Part shown: positions 41,106 through 50,444 of the stretch, piece by piece
How positions within the stretch are numbered: the first letter of the stretch is position 1
Layout of the letters: every line of letters starts with the position of its first letter
NCBI GenBank assembly: GCA_963849635.1
Contig: CAWKIA010000029.1
Coordinates: 104,803 to 168,802, forward strand
From: CAVRUD01 sp963849635
GTDB lineage: Bacteria > Chloroflexota > Chloroflexia > Thermomicrobiales > UBA6265
Direction of reading: 5' to 3'
DNA length: 64,000 nt
The notes under the pieces: model-generated
What the model was told of the DNA's origin: nothing
What the model saw: the letters and a program-made list of their open reading frames with translations, nothing else
Database searches by the model: none
Translations under genes and position numbers: made by a program

Positions 41106-41821
41106 GGTGAAGCACCGTCCCTGGTGAGCCCGAGGTCCCTGGTGACCTGAGTGATGTGGCGCTCCATCACCGCCCGGGCGGCGACGGCGTCGCGCGCCTT
41201 CATGGCCGCAACGATCCCTTCGTGTTCGGCCAGCATCCGCACGCCGACCTCGCCGCTCGGACCCGTTTCCACCTGGGCCTGGACCTGTGCGCCGATTTCA
41301 CCTCCGAGGGTGGTGAGCACCCGCCGGATAAGCGCATTTCGCGATGCCCGGGCGATGGCGTCGTGGAATGCCGCGTCGATCGTCACGAGCGCGGCCCGGT
41401 CATCCCCCTCGATAGCCGAGCGCATCGCGGGAATGCCCCGCTCGACTGTCGCCAGTTCGACCGGTGTTGCCCGGTGCGCCGCCAGGGCGACGGCCTGTCC
41501 CTCCAGGGCGGCGCGAAGTTCGATCAGGTCGAGTTGGCCGCCCCGGTCGGCGGTCAGCCAGGCGGAAAGTGTCCGATCGAGCTTGCCGCCGGGGTCTTCC
41601 TTGAGAAAAACGCCCTTGCTCGGGATCACGTCGACGAAGCCGATCAGCTCAAGTGTGCGCAGCCCCTCGCGGATGGATGTCCGCCCAACACCCAGGCGGG
41701 CGGCCAGTTCCCGCTCAGGTGGTAGCCGATCTCCCGGTTTCAGCCCCCATTCGTCGACTCGCTTCCGGATCTGCTCCGCCGCATCGTCTGAGAGGCGTCC
41801 CCGCCGATTGGGCACGAACAT
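41102..41821 (-). CDS. GntR (FadR/FCD) family regulator
   Basis: A 239-residue regulator. The winged helix is in WGLKPGDRLPPERELAARLG and VGRTSIREGLRTLELIGFVDVI. The FCD ligand domain has LIELRAALEGQAVALAA, FHDAIARASRN and HEGIVAAMKARDAVAARA with the metal-binding His residues. Such regulators control sugar-acid or lactate pathways, which would fit the sugar-acid genes 5 kb away, but no direct link is seen. The ATG at 41821 follows AAGGAA. The frame is open upstream to 41890 without support. Confidence 0.87.
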   Translation of the reverse strand: MFVPNRRGRLSDDAAEQIRKRVDEWGLKPGDRLPPERELAARLGVGRTSIREGLRTLELIGFVDVIPSKGVFLKEDPGGKLDRTLSAWLTADRGGQLDLIELRAALEGQAVALAAHRATPVELATVERGIPAMRSAIEGDDRAALVTIDAAFHDAIARASRNALIRRVLTTLGGEIGAQVQAQVETGPSGEVGVRMLAEHEGIVAAMKARDAVAARAVMERHITQVTRDLGLTRDGASP

Positions 41822-42167
41822 CGAGAGGGTTCCTTTCAGCGCAGCGGACTGGGGCGGGCAGGGGTTTCTTGCGATCTCCCCAGGGCGCAACGGTAGGTTG
41901 GCGGCAAAGTCGCGTCAAGGCCGCGGATGGAACACGAAATAGCAAAATATCGTGGGTATCGGTGACGCGAGATCTGATAGAAGTAAGTGACCTTACGGAT
42001 GCCACGTAGATCGTCGGCCCGTAGTGTGATGGTGTCAGGAGACCCGGCCGGGGGGATGGCGGTATACCGGCGAACCGGTGATCCTGCACAGGTGCTAGGC
42101 TTCCGATGGGTCTCACGACGCATCGTCCGTTACCAATGCGGGGAGCGATCCCGGCGGGGGAATACCT
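41822..42167. other. Intergenic region with possible GntR site
   Basis: A 346-base gap between divergent genes. The palindrome GTAAG-TGAC-CTTAC (41983-41996) is the only notable motif and might be an operator for the GntR regulator. The GGGGGAATACCT before 42168 is the next gene's binding site. Confidence 0.4.
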
Positions 42168-43298
42168 ATGTTAGACGATCGATCACACCAGATACACGCA
42201 CCGACCGGACCGCCGGGCGGCCGGCGACTCACCCTTCGTCGAGGCCCGTTCATCCTCATCGCCATCTTGGCGTTGGTGGTGCCGATCGTGGTCGCCGCCG
42301 CCCAACAGAACAACCTCGACGCGCCATCGCCTGCGTCGGGGCACGCGAGTGTGCTCGCCCAGGGGATCGTCACCTTCCCCGAGGGCGAATTCGTGTGCCG
42401 CGTCGTGGAGCGGGTGGCCCAGCCGCTCGGATCTGCCCAGTACGAAGATCAGGAGCTCGGGTTCGTCATCGCGACTGATGGGCCGCTTCTGCTGGCGAAC
42501 GAGGTCAATGGCGTGCCCCAGCAGGTCGCGCGCCTGGCTGTGGGCGAGCTCTATCTGGTCCAGGACGGCACCAGGCAGCGCCGCGCCAGCATCGGCAATG
42601 ATCCGGTGACGTACACCGTCCTCGAGATTGTGCAAGCCGATCAGGTAAGTGAGGTCGGCGATGGGGAACTGATCATCGCCACCGATCCGATCGGCGCTCC
42701 GTCCGGCTTCCGCGACCTGGACCTGGTTCAGGACGTGCTGGCCTTCAACGAGCGCAGTCAGGTCACGGATGCCGGAGCCGGCATGGTTATCCTGGCGACC
42801 GACGGCGCGGTCGAGGTTGTCCCTCGTGGGGGCCGGCCGCGGACGCTGCAAGAAGGCGAGGTCGGCATCTTCCCCACGGGCGTCGACGTCACCGCGGTCG
42901 AGCCCCCCGGCGGCAACGCCAAGCGCTCGGCCCTCTCATCCCTGAGCAGTGCGCTCGGGCACCAGACGACCCAGGGGGGAGCCTCGTTCCTGGCCTGCGT
43001 CGTTGGTCCGGAAGTCCCGCCCCTGGGGCAACCACCGAGCATCGTTCCGCGCGACGTGCCGGGCCCTGGAACTAGTTCGGACGTCCCCGATGACTCCCCG
43101 CCGGAGGACGAGGTCGATGTCGTGGACGACGGTGGCGAGGATGTCGAGGAGCCGGAGCCCGAGGTCACCGTGACCACCGAGGACGACCTCGCTGCCGAGC
43201 CGACCCCGACGACGGGACCGGTCGTGTTTCGGACCCCGGCGGTATTGGTGGTTCAAGAGCCTGTGGATCCCGAGCCGACACTTGAGCCGGAAGGGTAG
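42168..43298 (+). CDS. Membrane-anchored or secreted protein of unknown function
   Basis: A 376-residue protein with one N-terminal hydrophobic helix after a basic stretch (RGPFILIAILALVVPIVVAA, about residues 25-44). Two similar beta-rich halves follow (FVIATDGPLLLANEVNG and MVILATDGAVEVVPRGG), each resembling a cupin-like strand pattern. The tail after about residue 280 is low-complexity, rich in Pro, Asp and Glu. No enzyme motif was found. Its stop codon is the first arm of a hairpin. Confidence 0.6.
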   Translation: MLDDRSHQIHAPTGPPGGRRLTLRRGPFILIAILALVVPIVVAAAQQNNLDAPSPASGHASVLAQGIVTFPEGEFVCRVVERVAQPLGSAQYEDQELGFVIATDGPLLLANEVNGVPQQVARLAVGELYLVQDGTRQRRASIGNDPVTYTVLEIVQADQVSEVGDGELIIATDPIGAPSGFRDLDLVQDVLAFNERSQVTDAGAGMVILATDGAVEVVPRGGRPRTLQEGEVGIFPTGVDVTAVEPPGGNAKRSALSSLSSALGHQTTQGGASFLACVVGPEVPPLGQPPSIVPRDVPGPGTSSDVPDDSPPEDEVDVVDDGGEDVEEPEPEVTVTTEDDLAAEPTPTTGPVVFRTPAVLVVQEPVDPEPTLEPEG

Positions 43299-43376
43299 GG
43301 CGCGATTTATCGCGCCCATGTCCCCAGCGCGATCGACCGTGCCTGGCAATCTGGCGCGATGAATCACGCCCCTACG
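43298..43376. repeat. Hairpin repeat pair after the unknown secreted gene
   Basis: GGGCGCGA-TTTA-TCGCGCCC (43298-43317) is a perfect 8-bp stem; a degenerate second copy GGCGCGATGAATCACGCCCC lies at 43353-43376. The first may end transcription of the upstream gene, whose TAG it includes. Confidence 0.55.
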
Positions 43377-43443
43377 ACGGGCAGTCTCGGCGCTGGCGGT
43401 TATCGCAACCGCTGACTGGTCGACTCGTGGTAAACATGAAATC

Positions 43444-43486
43444 AAACGGCCCGCGCACCCAAACTCGTCGGGTGCGCGGGCCGTTT
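43444..43486 (-). terminator. 17-bp perfect stem terminator
   Basis: AAACGGCCCGCGCACCC and its exact complement flank a nine-base loop. It lies 24 bases past the stop of the DUF3574 gene, and the final TTT gives a short T-run in both directions. Confidence 0.75.
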
Positions 43487-43510
43487 CGTATCCGCTAGAT
43501 GAAGCGCGCT

Positions 43511-44071
43511 TTAGAAGGAGACGCAGACCGGGAGGTCGTCGACCCGGAGGACCGACTCCTGATCGAACTGCTCCTTGTACTCGGTCCGGATCTCTTCCAG
43601 GCTGGCGCTGGAGTCAGCGGCGAACTCCAGCGGGTAGAAGATGATCAGGACGATGCTGTCTTCCTCCGTGATCACGCCGGCGCTGTTGCGCCACTGGCCG
43701 TAGCCTTCGAGGACGGTTAGGCCATCCGGGAAGCGCGGCGTTACCTCGTTATCGAGGAACCCCTGCCACTCATCGTCGCTGACGGCTCCGAAGTAAAGCT
43801 CGGACCGCACCCACGCTTCGAACCCGACATCCGGGCTGACCTCGGCGCACGGCAGCGCGAACGACGCGACCGGAGATGCTGCCGGCGCCGCGGGGGCGTC
43901 ATCCGCCACAGGTGTCGCGTCGGCCTGGGCCGCGCGGGCCGGACCGGGCTGACGCATGGTCCCAAATCCAAAGGCCGCGATTCCGACGAGCACAATAATC
44001 AGCACCAGCCCGAGTTGGCGTGCCGACGGGGCCAAACGAACGGACGACCGGCGCGGCGACTCCTGACCCAT
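43511..44071 (-). CDS. DUF3574 secreted or membrane-anchored protein
   Basis: A 186-residue protein with one N-terminal membrane helix (LGLVLIIVLVGIAAFGFG), an Ala/Pro linker and a DUF3574 domain: SELYFGAVSDDEWQGFLDNE, VTPRFPDGLTVLEGYGQWR, FDQESVLRVDDLPVCVSF. Two Cys (LPCAEVS and PVCVSF) may form a disulfide. The domain is widespread, often with lipoprotein signals, and has no known function. Confidence 0.82.
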   Translation of the reverse strand: MGQESPRRSSVRLAPSARQLGLVLIIVLVGIAAFGFGTMRQPGPARAAQADATPVADDAPAAPAASPVASFALPCAEVSPDVGFEAWVRSELYFGAVSDDEWQGFLDNEVTPRFPDGLTVLEGYGQWRNSAGVITEEDSIVLIIFYPLEFAADSSASLEEIRTEYKEQFDQESVLRVDDLPVCVSF

Positions 44072-44197
44072 GCGGTCTTCCTCCCAATTACTGCCCCATC
44101 CTCAGTGGACGCGGCCTGCCCCTATCTTACGGGCGATTCTCAGGAACGGTAGCCCCCACGAGCCGAGGTGCCAGAAGCGACGCCCGCTCATCCTCGA

Positions 44198-45873
44198 TTA
44201 GGCCGACATCTCCTCCGCGATCAGCGATATCGGCACCGCGCCGTAGCTGAGGAAGCGGTCGTGGAAGTCGCGCAGGTTGAAGGCGGCGCCTTCCTGGGCG
44301 GCCACCTGCTGGCGCAGGGCGTGGATGGCACTGGTCCCGCTCAGGTACATCATCGCCGCGCCGGGGAACATCGAGTTTTTGACTGCTTCGCCGTGGGCGG
44401 CTGCGGCGGACATGCCGGCTTCACGCTCGTAGAAGGCTGCCGCGTCGGCCAGGGTCATCTGGCCCGTGTGGATGGAGACGTCGGCGATGGCACGGGCCGC
44501 CATGCGAGCGCGGCTCTGCTGCTCGGAGAGGGCTTCCAGGGGTGTCAGGAAGCCGATCTCCTCGGCGAGGTCGGTGGCATAGCAGGCCCAGCCCTCGACC
44601 AGGGTGCCGGCGCAGAAGAAGGCGACCCGGGAGGCGGCGTCTGTCCCGGCGATCTGGCCGATGCGCGACTCAGCCCGGAAGGCATTCCAGTTCTGGACGT
44701 GGTGACCGAGCCCGCCGTGGTGGACGACGTGGTTGAGCTTGATCACGCTTTCGTTGGTCGCCCGTAGCCGCCGCTCCTGCTCCTCGGGGGTCATACCGGG
44801 CTCAACCGGGGTGACGAGATAGCGATGGGAATCGTGATAGCCCAGGGCGGGAGGACAGCGGTAGAAGAGGTAGTAGAGTCCGGCGGCGGCGTCGCGGTCA
44901 GACGCCGGGAAGGGCACGAACTCGATCGGAAAGTCGGGCCAGGTGACGAGCCCGGCGGCGATGGCCGCGTCCTTCGCCGCTCGCCAGACGCGCCCGTAGG
45001 TGGCGTAGTAGTCCTCGGCGGAGGGATGCAGGTCGGCCAAGCTTGCGAGCAGTTCCTGCCAGGTTTTGCTCGGATCGATTGCCGCCGCGCGGGCTTCCAA
45101 CTCAGCCTGAGCGGCGTTCATAGCCTGCTGAGCATTGGCGAGGACCCAGTCGGCGTTCTGCTCCGCTGGCAGGCAGTGCCCGGCGGAGAGGTAGCGCTCG
45201 AAGGCTTCTCGTCCGCTGGCGTAGGACTCATTGGGGTTAAGGAGAAGGGCTTCTTCCAACCAGGCGAGGTGCTCCGTGAAGGCGGCGTGGGCGCCGTCCG
45301 CCGCCGCCAGGAAGGTTGGTTCGGTGATCTCGCGCTCAGCCGCGAGTGTGCGCAATCCGGAGCTGAAATAAATCAGGGCGGAACGGCACTCGCGCATGGC
45401 CCGCTCGGTCCAGGCGGTGGGTGCGCTGGGAATGTTGGCCCTGGCCTGGGCGAGGAAGGCCGGAATCGCTTGCATGCGAGCAATGGCGGCGGTGACCCGA
45501 TCGGCGAATGGCTCGGCGTCGCGCTGAAACAGGCTGATGATCCCGAAGATCGCCTCGCCTGTGTAATAGGCCGGGTTGCCCCCAGCGAAGTGTCCAGAGC
45601 CGAGTTCCCAGAGGCGAATCTCGATGAACCCGGAGGCCAGGCGGTGATCGAGTCGCTGGGCGACGGTGAGTCCGTCCGTGGCGATGCTGCTCAGGCGATC
45701 GCGCAGACCGCGCGCCATTCGTCCTGCGCCCGTTCGATGCCCGCCGGGGAGCAATCCGGCAATGCGTGGTCATGGTCGTGCATGCCGATGAACGTGGCAT
45801 CGACCGGGTTCTGGCGGAAGAAGGTGGCGAGGAAGTCGTCGAGCCAGGCGTCGAACGGGTGGACGGTTGCCAT
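44198..45873 (-). pseudogene. DUF885 peptidase-like protein, frameshifted
   Basis: Two frames join to a protein of about 555 residues. The N-terminal part (MATVHPFDAWLDDFLATFFR, IGMHDHDHALPDCS) is in one frame to about 45712; the rest (LRDRLSSIATDGLTVAQRLD onwards) is in another. DUF885 proteins resemble M32/M3-like zinc peptidases. The metal motif here reads HHGGLGHHVQNW, where family members usually have HE-x-PGHH; the Glu is replaced by Gly, so catalysis is doubtful. ALSEQQSRARMAARAIADVSIH and EAVKNSMFPGAAMMYLSG are typical of the C-terminal half. The start at 45873 is supported by GGAGAG. Confidence 0.78.
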
Positions 45874-45913
45874 GTCGTCGTGCTCTCCGTGGTAACGGTT
45901 GGAATCGCGGCAC

Positions 45914-46045
45914 GGCTTGTAGGGGCGGACCGATGTGTCTGCCCTCCTCGCCCGCCAACCAGGATCACGTCTTGCGACCCTGTTTCGACATTGGAACGCC
46001 GCGTATGTGTGGCCGGGCAGACACATTGGTCTGCCCCTACAAAGG
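45914..46045. repeat. REP-like inverted pair P4/P5
   Basis: P4 (TTGTAGGGGCGGACCGATG then TGTCTGCCCTCC, 45917-45950) and P5 (GGCCGGGCAGACACATTGG then TCTGCCCCTACAAA, about 46009-46045) face each other across about 60 bases. P5 is almost identical to P1 beside the RAYT remnant. They sit between the DUF885 and Gfo/Idh genes. Confidence 0.75.
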
Positions 46046-46101
46046 TGCCGCGATTCGAATATCGAACGACATCAATTGTGAGCAGATGCCATCTTTGGCG
46101 A

Positions 46102-47243
46102 TCAGCGCGGAAGAGGCAGATCGATCCAGCGACGCTCGTGGTGGGAGATCTCCACGGCGTTGATGACCTCCTGGACCCAGGCGCCGTCGACGAAGTTGCC
46201 CTGGTTCTTGGTCGTGTCTGTCGTCAGTTCGTCCAAAAAGTCCTTGATCAGGCTGGCGTAGAAGAGGCTGTGCCAGTTCTCGCGGGCGTGGCCGCCGCTC
46301 GGGTAGAAGCGCTGCGGGATTTCCATTTCCTTGAACTCAACCGAGTCCGGAGTGGCAACCTTGATCGTCTCGGCGACGCCGAACTCCTGGATCAAGCGGC
46401 AGATGATCGCGCCCTTGCTGCCGTAGATCCGGGCTTCGATGCCGGGGAAATTTCCGACGGTGACGAAGCTGGTCTGGATGGACCCAATGACCCCGTTGGT
46501 GTATTCGCCGATGAAGATGTCGCCGTCGTCGATGTTCATCCGCATCATCGTGCCGGTGGCCCGCACCATCCGCTCCGGCACGAAGTTCTTCATCGTGCCG
46601 ACGACGCTGGAGTAGTCCGCGCCGACCCACCAGTGGCCGATATCGATGATTGGGGCGCCATAGCCCTCCAGGGACGAGACCTGGATCCGGCTCTGGTCGG
46701 CCTTGGGATCGACCTGGCGCAGGGGAGTCTGGGGATTGATCCACTGCGAGTTCTGCTCGTAGCCGTTGAAGATATAGGGGTCGCCGATGAAGCCTTCGTC
46801 GATGAGCGATTTGGCGTAGAGGACACCGGGGGAGTAGCGGAAGGTGAAGCCGAGCTTGGTTTTGAGGCCCTTCTCGTCGGCCAGGGCGGCGGCCCGCAGG
46901 GTGTCGCGGAAGTCGTAGGCGACCGGCTTCTCGCAGAGGACGTGCTTGCCGGACTTCGAGGGCGGCCATCGACAGCTCGAAGTGGACGTGGCTCGAGCGT
47001 GACGACATCGACGACGTCGAGGTCGTCACGCTCGACGAGTTCGCGGTAGTCGGTGGTTACGAACTCCGCCCCGAAGGTCTGCTTGGCCGTCTCGGCCAGT
47101 GCGCCATCTGTGTCACAGATGGCGACGACTTCACACCGGGGATCACGTACCCATCCCGGCAGGTGGGCGATCGTCGCCCAGCGCCCCGCGCCAATGACCC
47201 CTACTCGAACCTTCCGCCCGACAATCGGTTCTGCCTTTGTCAT
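46102..47243 (-). pseudogene. Gfo/Idh/MocA family oxidoreductase, frameshifted twice
   Basis: An NAD(P)-dependent sugar or inositol dehydrogenase of about 380 residues read over three frames. The Rossmann start VRVGVIGAGRWATIAHLPGW and LVERDDLDVVDVVT are in frame one. A 25-base bridge codes SSHVHFELSMAAL in frame two. GKHVLCEKPV and the rest (LGFTFRYSPGV, GYGAPIIDIGHWWVGAD, GTMMRMNIDDGD) are in frame three. Breaks are near 46990 and 46957. The catalytic Lys (EKP) and the D-x-x-x-H pattern of IDIGHW are intact. It is next to a GntR regulator and an SDR, as in sugar catabolism loci. Confidence 0.8.
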
Positions 47244-47312
47244 CGCTCCCGCTTCTCCCATACGTAGCCATCAGCTATCCGCCGTCAGCAATCAGCTCGA
47301 TACTCCCGGCAT

Positions 47313-47340
47313 CGGCACTCGGCACTCGGCACTCGGCACT
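47313..47340 (+). repeat. Tandem heptamer CGGCACT x4
   Basis: Four perfect copies of CGGCACT directly upstream of the GntR end. The 40 bases before it are built of GCCATCAGC/GCCGTCAGC-like units, as also seen near 52150. Confidence 0.7.
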
Positions 47341-47343
47341 TCT

Positions 47344-48099
47344 TCAAGACTCACGTCTCCCCTGGGTCCGGCGCGCCATCGTCTGGATGAGCGCTCCGAG
47401 TTCCGTGAGGGAGTTCTGGCGCTGCCCGTCCGCGCCGACGTAGTGGACGATAACGGCCTCTCTGGCAACGTCGGGGTCTCCCGTGCGGATGGCGTCGAGC
47501 AGCACGCGGTGGAACGAGACGAGATCATCGATGCCGGCGTGGTAGTGCTCGATGGAGGTGAGGATCAGGGCGCTCATCTCGCCGTCGAGGCTGGACCAGA
47601 GGCGGCGGATCCGGCGCGAATCGCACCCGTTGATCAGGAGGCGGTGAAAGGCGAGGTCAATCTGGATGACACGGGGGGTGTCGTCGGGCAAGTTACAGCT
47701 GGCGAGATCGTTGAGGAGCGCGTCCAAACGAGCGAATACGGAATCGTCGAAGTATTCGTGACCGGCGACGACGGCGTAGGCCTCAAGGATTGCCCGGGTG
47801 GCGCAGAGGTCCATCGACTCTTCGTGGGAAAGGCGGGTGACAAAGGTTCCGCGTCGGGGCTCGCTGCGGACCAGGCCGCGGCGCTCAAGCATGAGCAGGG
47901 CTTCGCGCAAGGTGGTGCGGCTAACGGCGAGTTCTTCGCAGAGTTTGGTTTCAATGAGGCGGTCGCCGGGGCGCATCCGCCCGGCGAGGATGGCGTCTTC
48001 GAGCGAGTGGGCCACGCCGTCGACGAGTCTCAACCGGCTGGGCTGCCTCAGCTTGGCGATTGGTTCTGCCGGCTCCGTCTCGCGCGCGACCACCGCCAT
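47344..48099 (-). CDS. GntR (FCD) family transcriptional regulator
   Basis: A 251-residue regulator. HTH: AGRMRPGDRLIETKLCEELA, VSRTTLREALLMLERRGLV, with the wing RRGTFVTRLS. The FCD domain has ATRAILEAYAVVAG, DLAFHRLLINGC and SFHRVLLDAIRTGD, with metal-binding His and Asp positions. It lies between the Gfo/Idh gene and a divergent SDR gene and probably controls them in response to a carboxylate or sugar acid. Confidence 0.88.
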   Translation of the reverse strand: MAVVARETEPAEPIAKLRQPSRLRLVDGVAHSLEDAILAGRMRPGDRLIETKLCEELAVSRTTLREALLMLERRGLVRSEPRRGTFVTRLSHEESMDLCATRAILEAYAVVAGHEYFDDSVFARLDALLNDLASCNLPDDTPRVIQIDLAFHRLLINGCDSRRIRRLWSSLDGEMSALILTSIEHYHAGIDDLVSFHRVLLDAIRTGDPDVAREAVIVHYVGADGQRQNSLTELGALIQTMARRTQGRRES

Positions 48100-48398
48100 C
48101 CTGCCGTCCTTGCTCCTAGTTCAAGCCCCAAGGCGTCGACGTCAATCATCCGGGCGTAACCCGGACCGGGATGGTAGCCGATGAGCACCATTGCCCAAGA
48201 ATTCGGCCGGGATTGGTGGCGAATGCCGATTGACGATTGTCGACATTCAGCATACTATCACGGCATCAATCGCTGTCAACGTTCGTCCAGACGGGGCTCC
48301 GGCCTCAGCGAAGGCTGGTCCGGCAAGACTTCGGGACTCCCGGAGGCTTCCCAAAAACCGTCCGTCCACTCGACCGTACCGCACGGCCAGGGAGCTTG

Positions 48399-49229
48399 AT
48401 GAACGTCACCTTCGACTTCACGGGACGCGTTGTGATCATGACCGGGGCGGCCCGCGGTATCGGCCGGGTCATGGTCCAGCGCTTTGTCGCGGCCGGAGCC
48501 AATGTCCTCGCGGCCGATCGGGATGAGGCTGGGCTCGCTGAGACGTGCACCGGGCTGCCGGGCGATCGGGTCGACTCGATCGTGGCCGATATCGCCGACG
48601 AAGCCGGCGCGGCGGCCATCGTCGCGGCGGCGGTCGAGCGGTTCGGAGGCCTCGATGTCTGCGTCAACAACGCCGCCGTTGCTCCACACGCCGCTCTGCT
48701 CGATGAGCGGGTGGCGGTGTGGGACACGGTCTACTCGGTCAATTGCAGGGGCACCTTCCTGATGACTCGGGCCGCGGCAAAGGCGATGATCGCCGGTGGG
48801 CGCGGGGGGAGGATCGTGAATTTCTCCTCCGGTGTGAGCAAGCGGGGCTCGGCCGGAGCGGCGACGTACGCATCCAGCCGCGCGGCGGTGGAGAGCTTCA
48901 CCAGGGTGGCCGCGATCGAGCTCGCGCCGCACGGCATCCTGGTCAACGCGATCAGCCCGGGCCTGATCGACACCCAGCCGAAGCCGCTGCCGCCGCGGAT
49001 GGCGGAATCACTAGGCAAGCGCATCCCCGCACTGCCGCTGGCCCGGCCGGGTGATCCGGACGAGGTGGCGTCGGTGGCGCTCTTCCTGGCGTCGGATGCG
49101 TCGAGCTACATGACCGGCACGGTGGTCGAGGTCGATGGTGGCGCCGGAATTGGGACTCGATTCGCCGGCGGGCCGGTGATTAGTGACGACCCGCGCTATG
49201 ACTGGGTGACGGGTCATGTTGGGGGTTAG
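48399..49229 (+). CDS. Short-chain dehydrogenase/reductase
   Basis: A 276-residue SDR of the classical type. The cofactor motif is TGAARGIGR and the NNAAVAPHA loop is present. The active-site Ser is in VNFSSG. The catalytic Tyr is in ATYASSRAAVE, where the usual YxxxK reads YxxxR (codon CGC), a rare change. C-terminal motifs NAISPGLIDT and SSYMTGTVVEVDGG are intact. The ATG at 48399 follows CAGGGAG. Divergent from the GntR gene; likely part of the same sugar or polyol pathway. Confidence 0.9.
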   Translation: MNVTFDFTGRVVIMTGAARGIGRVMVQRFVAAGANVLAADRDEAGLAETCTGLPGDRVDSIVADIADEAGAAAIVAAAVERFGGLDVCVNNAAVAPHAALLDERVAVWDTVYSVNCRGTFLMTRAAAKAMIAGGRGGRIVNFSSGVSKRGSAGAATYASSRAAVESFTRVAAIELAPHGILVNAISPGLIDTQPKPLPPRMAESLGKRIPALPLARPGDPDEVASVALFLASDASSYMTGTVVEVDGGAGIGTRFAGGPVISDDPRYDWVTGHVGG

Positions 49230-49230
49230 G

Positions 49231-49292
49231 TTTGGCCCCCTTACCCCCCCCGTCCCCCTTTCCCCCGCTGCGGCAGGGGAAAGGGGGAGAAG
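49231..49292 (-). repeat. Dispersed hairpin element R4 (half copy)
   Basis: On the minus strand: CTCCCCCTTTCCCC, a short loop, GGGGGAAAGGGGGACGGGGGG, TAAGGGGGCC. It matches the right half of R1 and R2. It lies just after the SDR stop and before the end of the methyltransferase. Confidence 0.75.
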
Positions 49293-49301
49293 CGGCGTGC
49301 C

Positions 49302-50132
49302 TTACGGCCGTTGCCCGGCGATCGTGACGCAGGGCAGTTCGGCGGCGAAGCGCTTATGGGCGATCGCCTCGGCCAGATCGGCTTTGAAGCGGGCGGCATC
49401 GCCGGCGGCGATCACGCCGGCCGCGGCCGCGGCGCTCGCCATCGCGGCGAACAGCTGCTGAGAGACGCCGGTTCGGTCCTGAACGGGGATCGCGCTGGTC
49501 GTCAGGTTGATCAGTTGCTCGGAGCGGGCAAGTTGGTCGATTTGGAGCCGGGCGCCAGCGGACCAGGCCACCTCACTCTGGTGGAACAGGATGCGACGGA
49601 CCGTGTCGGGATCGCCGGCGTCCAGGGTGGCGTTGGCCCAGTCGGTGTCGTCGATCACGATTCGGCCGCCGGGGCGCACGACCCGGACCATCTCTCCCAG
49701 GGCAAGAGCGGGGTCGATCGTCCGATTCAGGAACCAGGCGGCGCAGACGCCGTCGAAGCTGGCGTCGGGGAAGGGAAGATCCTCGGGGGTGCCTTGATGG
49801 AATTTGGCCGCAAGTCCAGCGGTGGCCGCGCGCCGCCTGGCATCAAGCAGGTCGGTCTCCGCCTGCTCGACTCCGAAAGCGCGGCCTCCGGGCTTCACGA
49901 GGCGGGCAAGGGCAATGACATCATCGCCCGGACCGCAGCCGACCACGAGGATCCGGGCGCCCGGCGTGGCGCCGACAAGCCGGAACCGGCGCCGGGCGAT
50001 CGCGCGGATACCATCCAGGCCGATCAGCCAGGCGTACGGGTTGGATAGCGGTAGTCGTTCGGTCGTTTGTCGCAATCCGGTCGGACCAGAAAAGCTCGTT
50101 CCGGTGTCGGGATCGCAGGTATCTGTCGTCAT
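49302..50132 (-). CDS. Class I SAM-dependent methyltransferase
   Basis: A 276-residue methyltransferase of the Methyltransf_11/25 type. Motif I: ARILVVGCGPGDDVIALARL; next KPGGRAFGVEQAETDLLDAR, EDLPFPDASFDGVCAAWFLN and VRVVRPGGRIVIDDTDWAN. The N-terminal PLSNPYAWLIGLDGIR is typical of a group acting on small metabolites. The substrate is unknown. Divergent from the ABC transporter operon. Confidence 0.85.
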   Translation of the reverse strand: MTTDTCDPDTGTSFSGPTGLRQTTERLPLSNPYAWLIGLDGIRAIARRRFRLVGATPGARILVVGCGPGDDVIALARLVKPGGRAFGVEQAETDLLDARRRAATAGLAAKFHQGTPEDLPFPDASFDGVCAAWFLNRTIDPALALGEMVRVVRPGGRIVIDDTDWANATLDAGDPDTVRRILFHQSEVAWSAGARLQIDQLARSEQLINLTTSAIPVQDRTGVSQQLFAAMASAAAAAGVIAAGDAARFKADLAEAIAHKRFAAELPCVTIAGQRP

Positions 50133-50444
50133 CGAGCGCTCCTCGTCTCGAGATATGGGGCCCGGGGAGCTTGGCCTCCGTCAATCGGTATCACTGATGG
50201 CTATCAGTACGTCTCTATCCTGGCGGAATGCCGCCGCGCGCGCATCCGTTGGTCTGCCTAACTCCTGTCGCGTAATCTGCGACGGCACTTCCGATGAAGC
50301 CTAGGCAGGTCTACCCATCTTTGACCGCGATCGGCGGCAACTAACCCACTTGGCGTTTGATTTTTGGCGATGTCGGAGCCACGGAGAGGAGTTGGTGTGA
50401 CGTCACATCGGACCGGAGATTCGCAGGGTATGAAGGAGGCAGCC
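50133..50444. other. Intergenic region upstream of the ABC operon
   Basis: A 312-base gap between divergent genes. Besides the AAGGAGGC binding site at 50433-50440, I saw no convincing promoter, hairpin or repeat. Confidence 0.55.

Noticed and set aside
47313..47340. CRISPR array
   Set aside because: The units are seven bases without spacers; no repeat of 24-37 bases with spacers exists in the window and no cas gene was seen.
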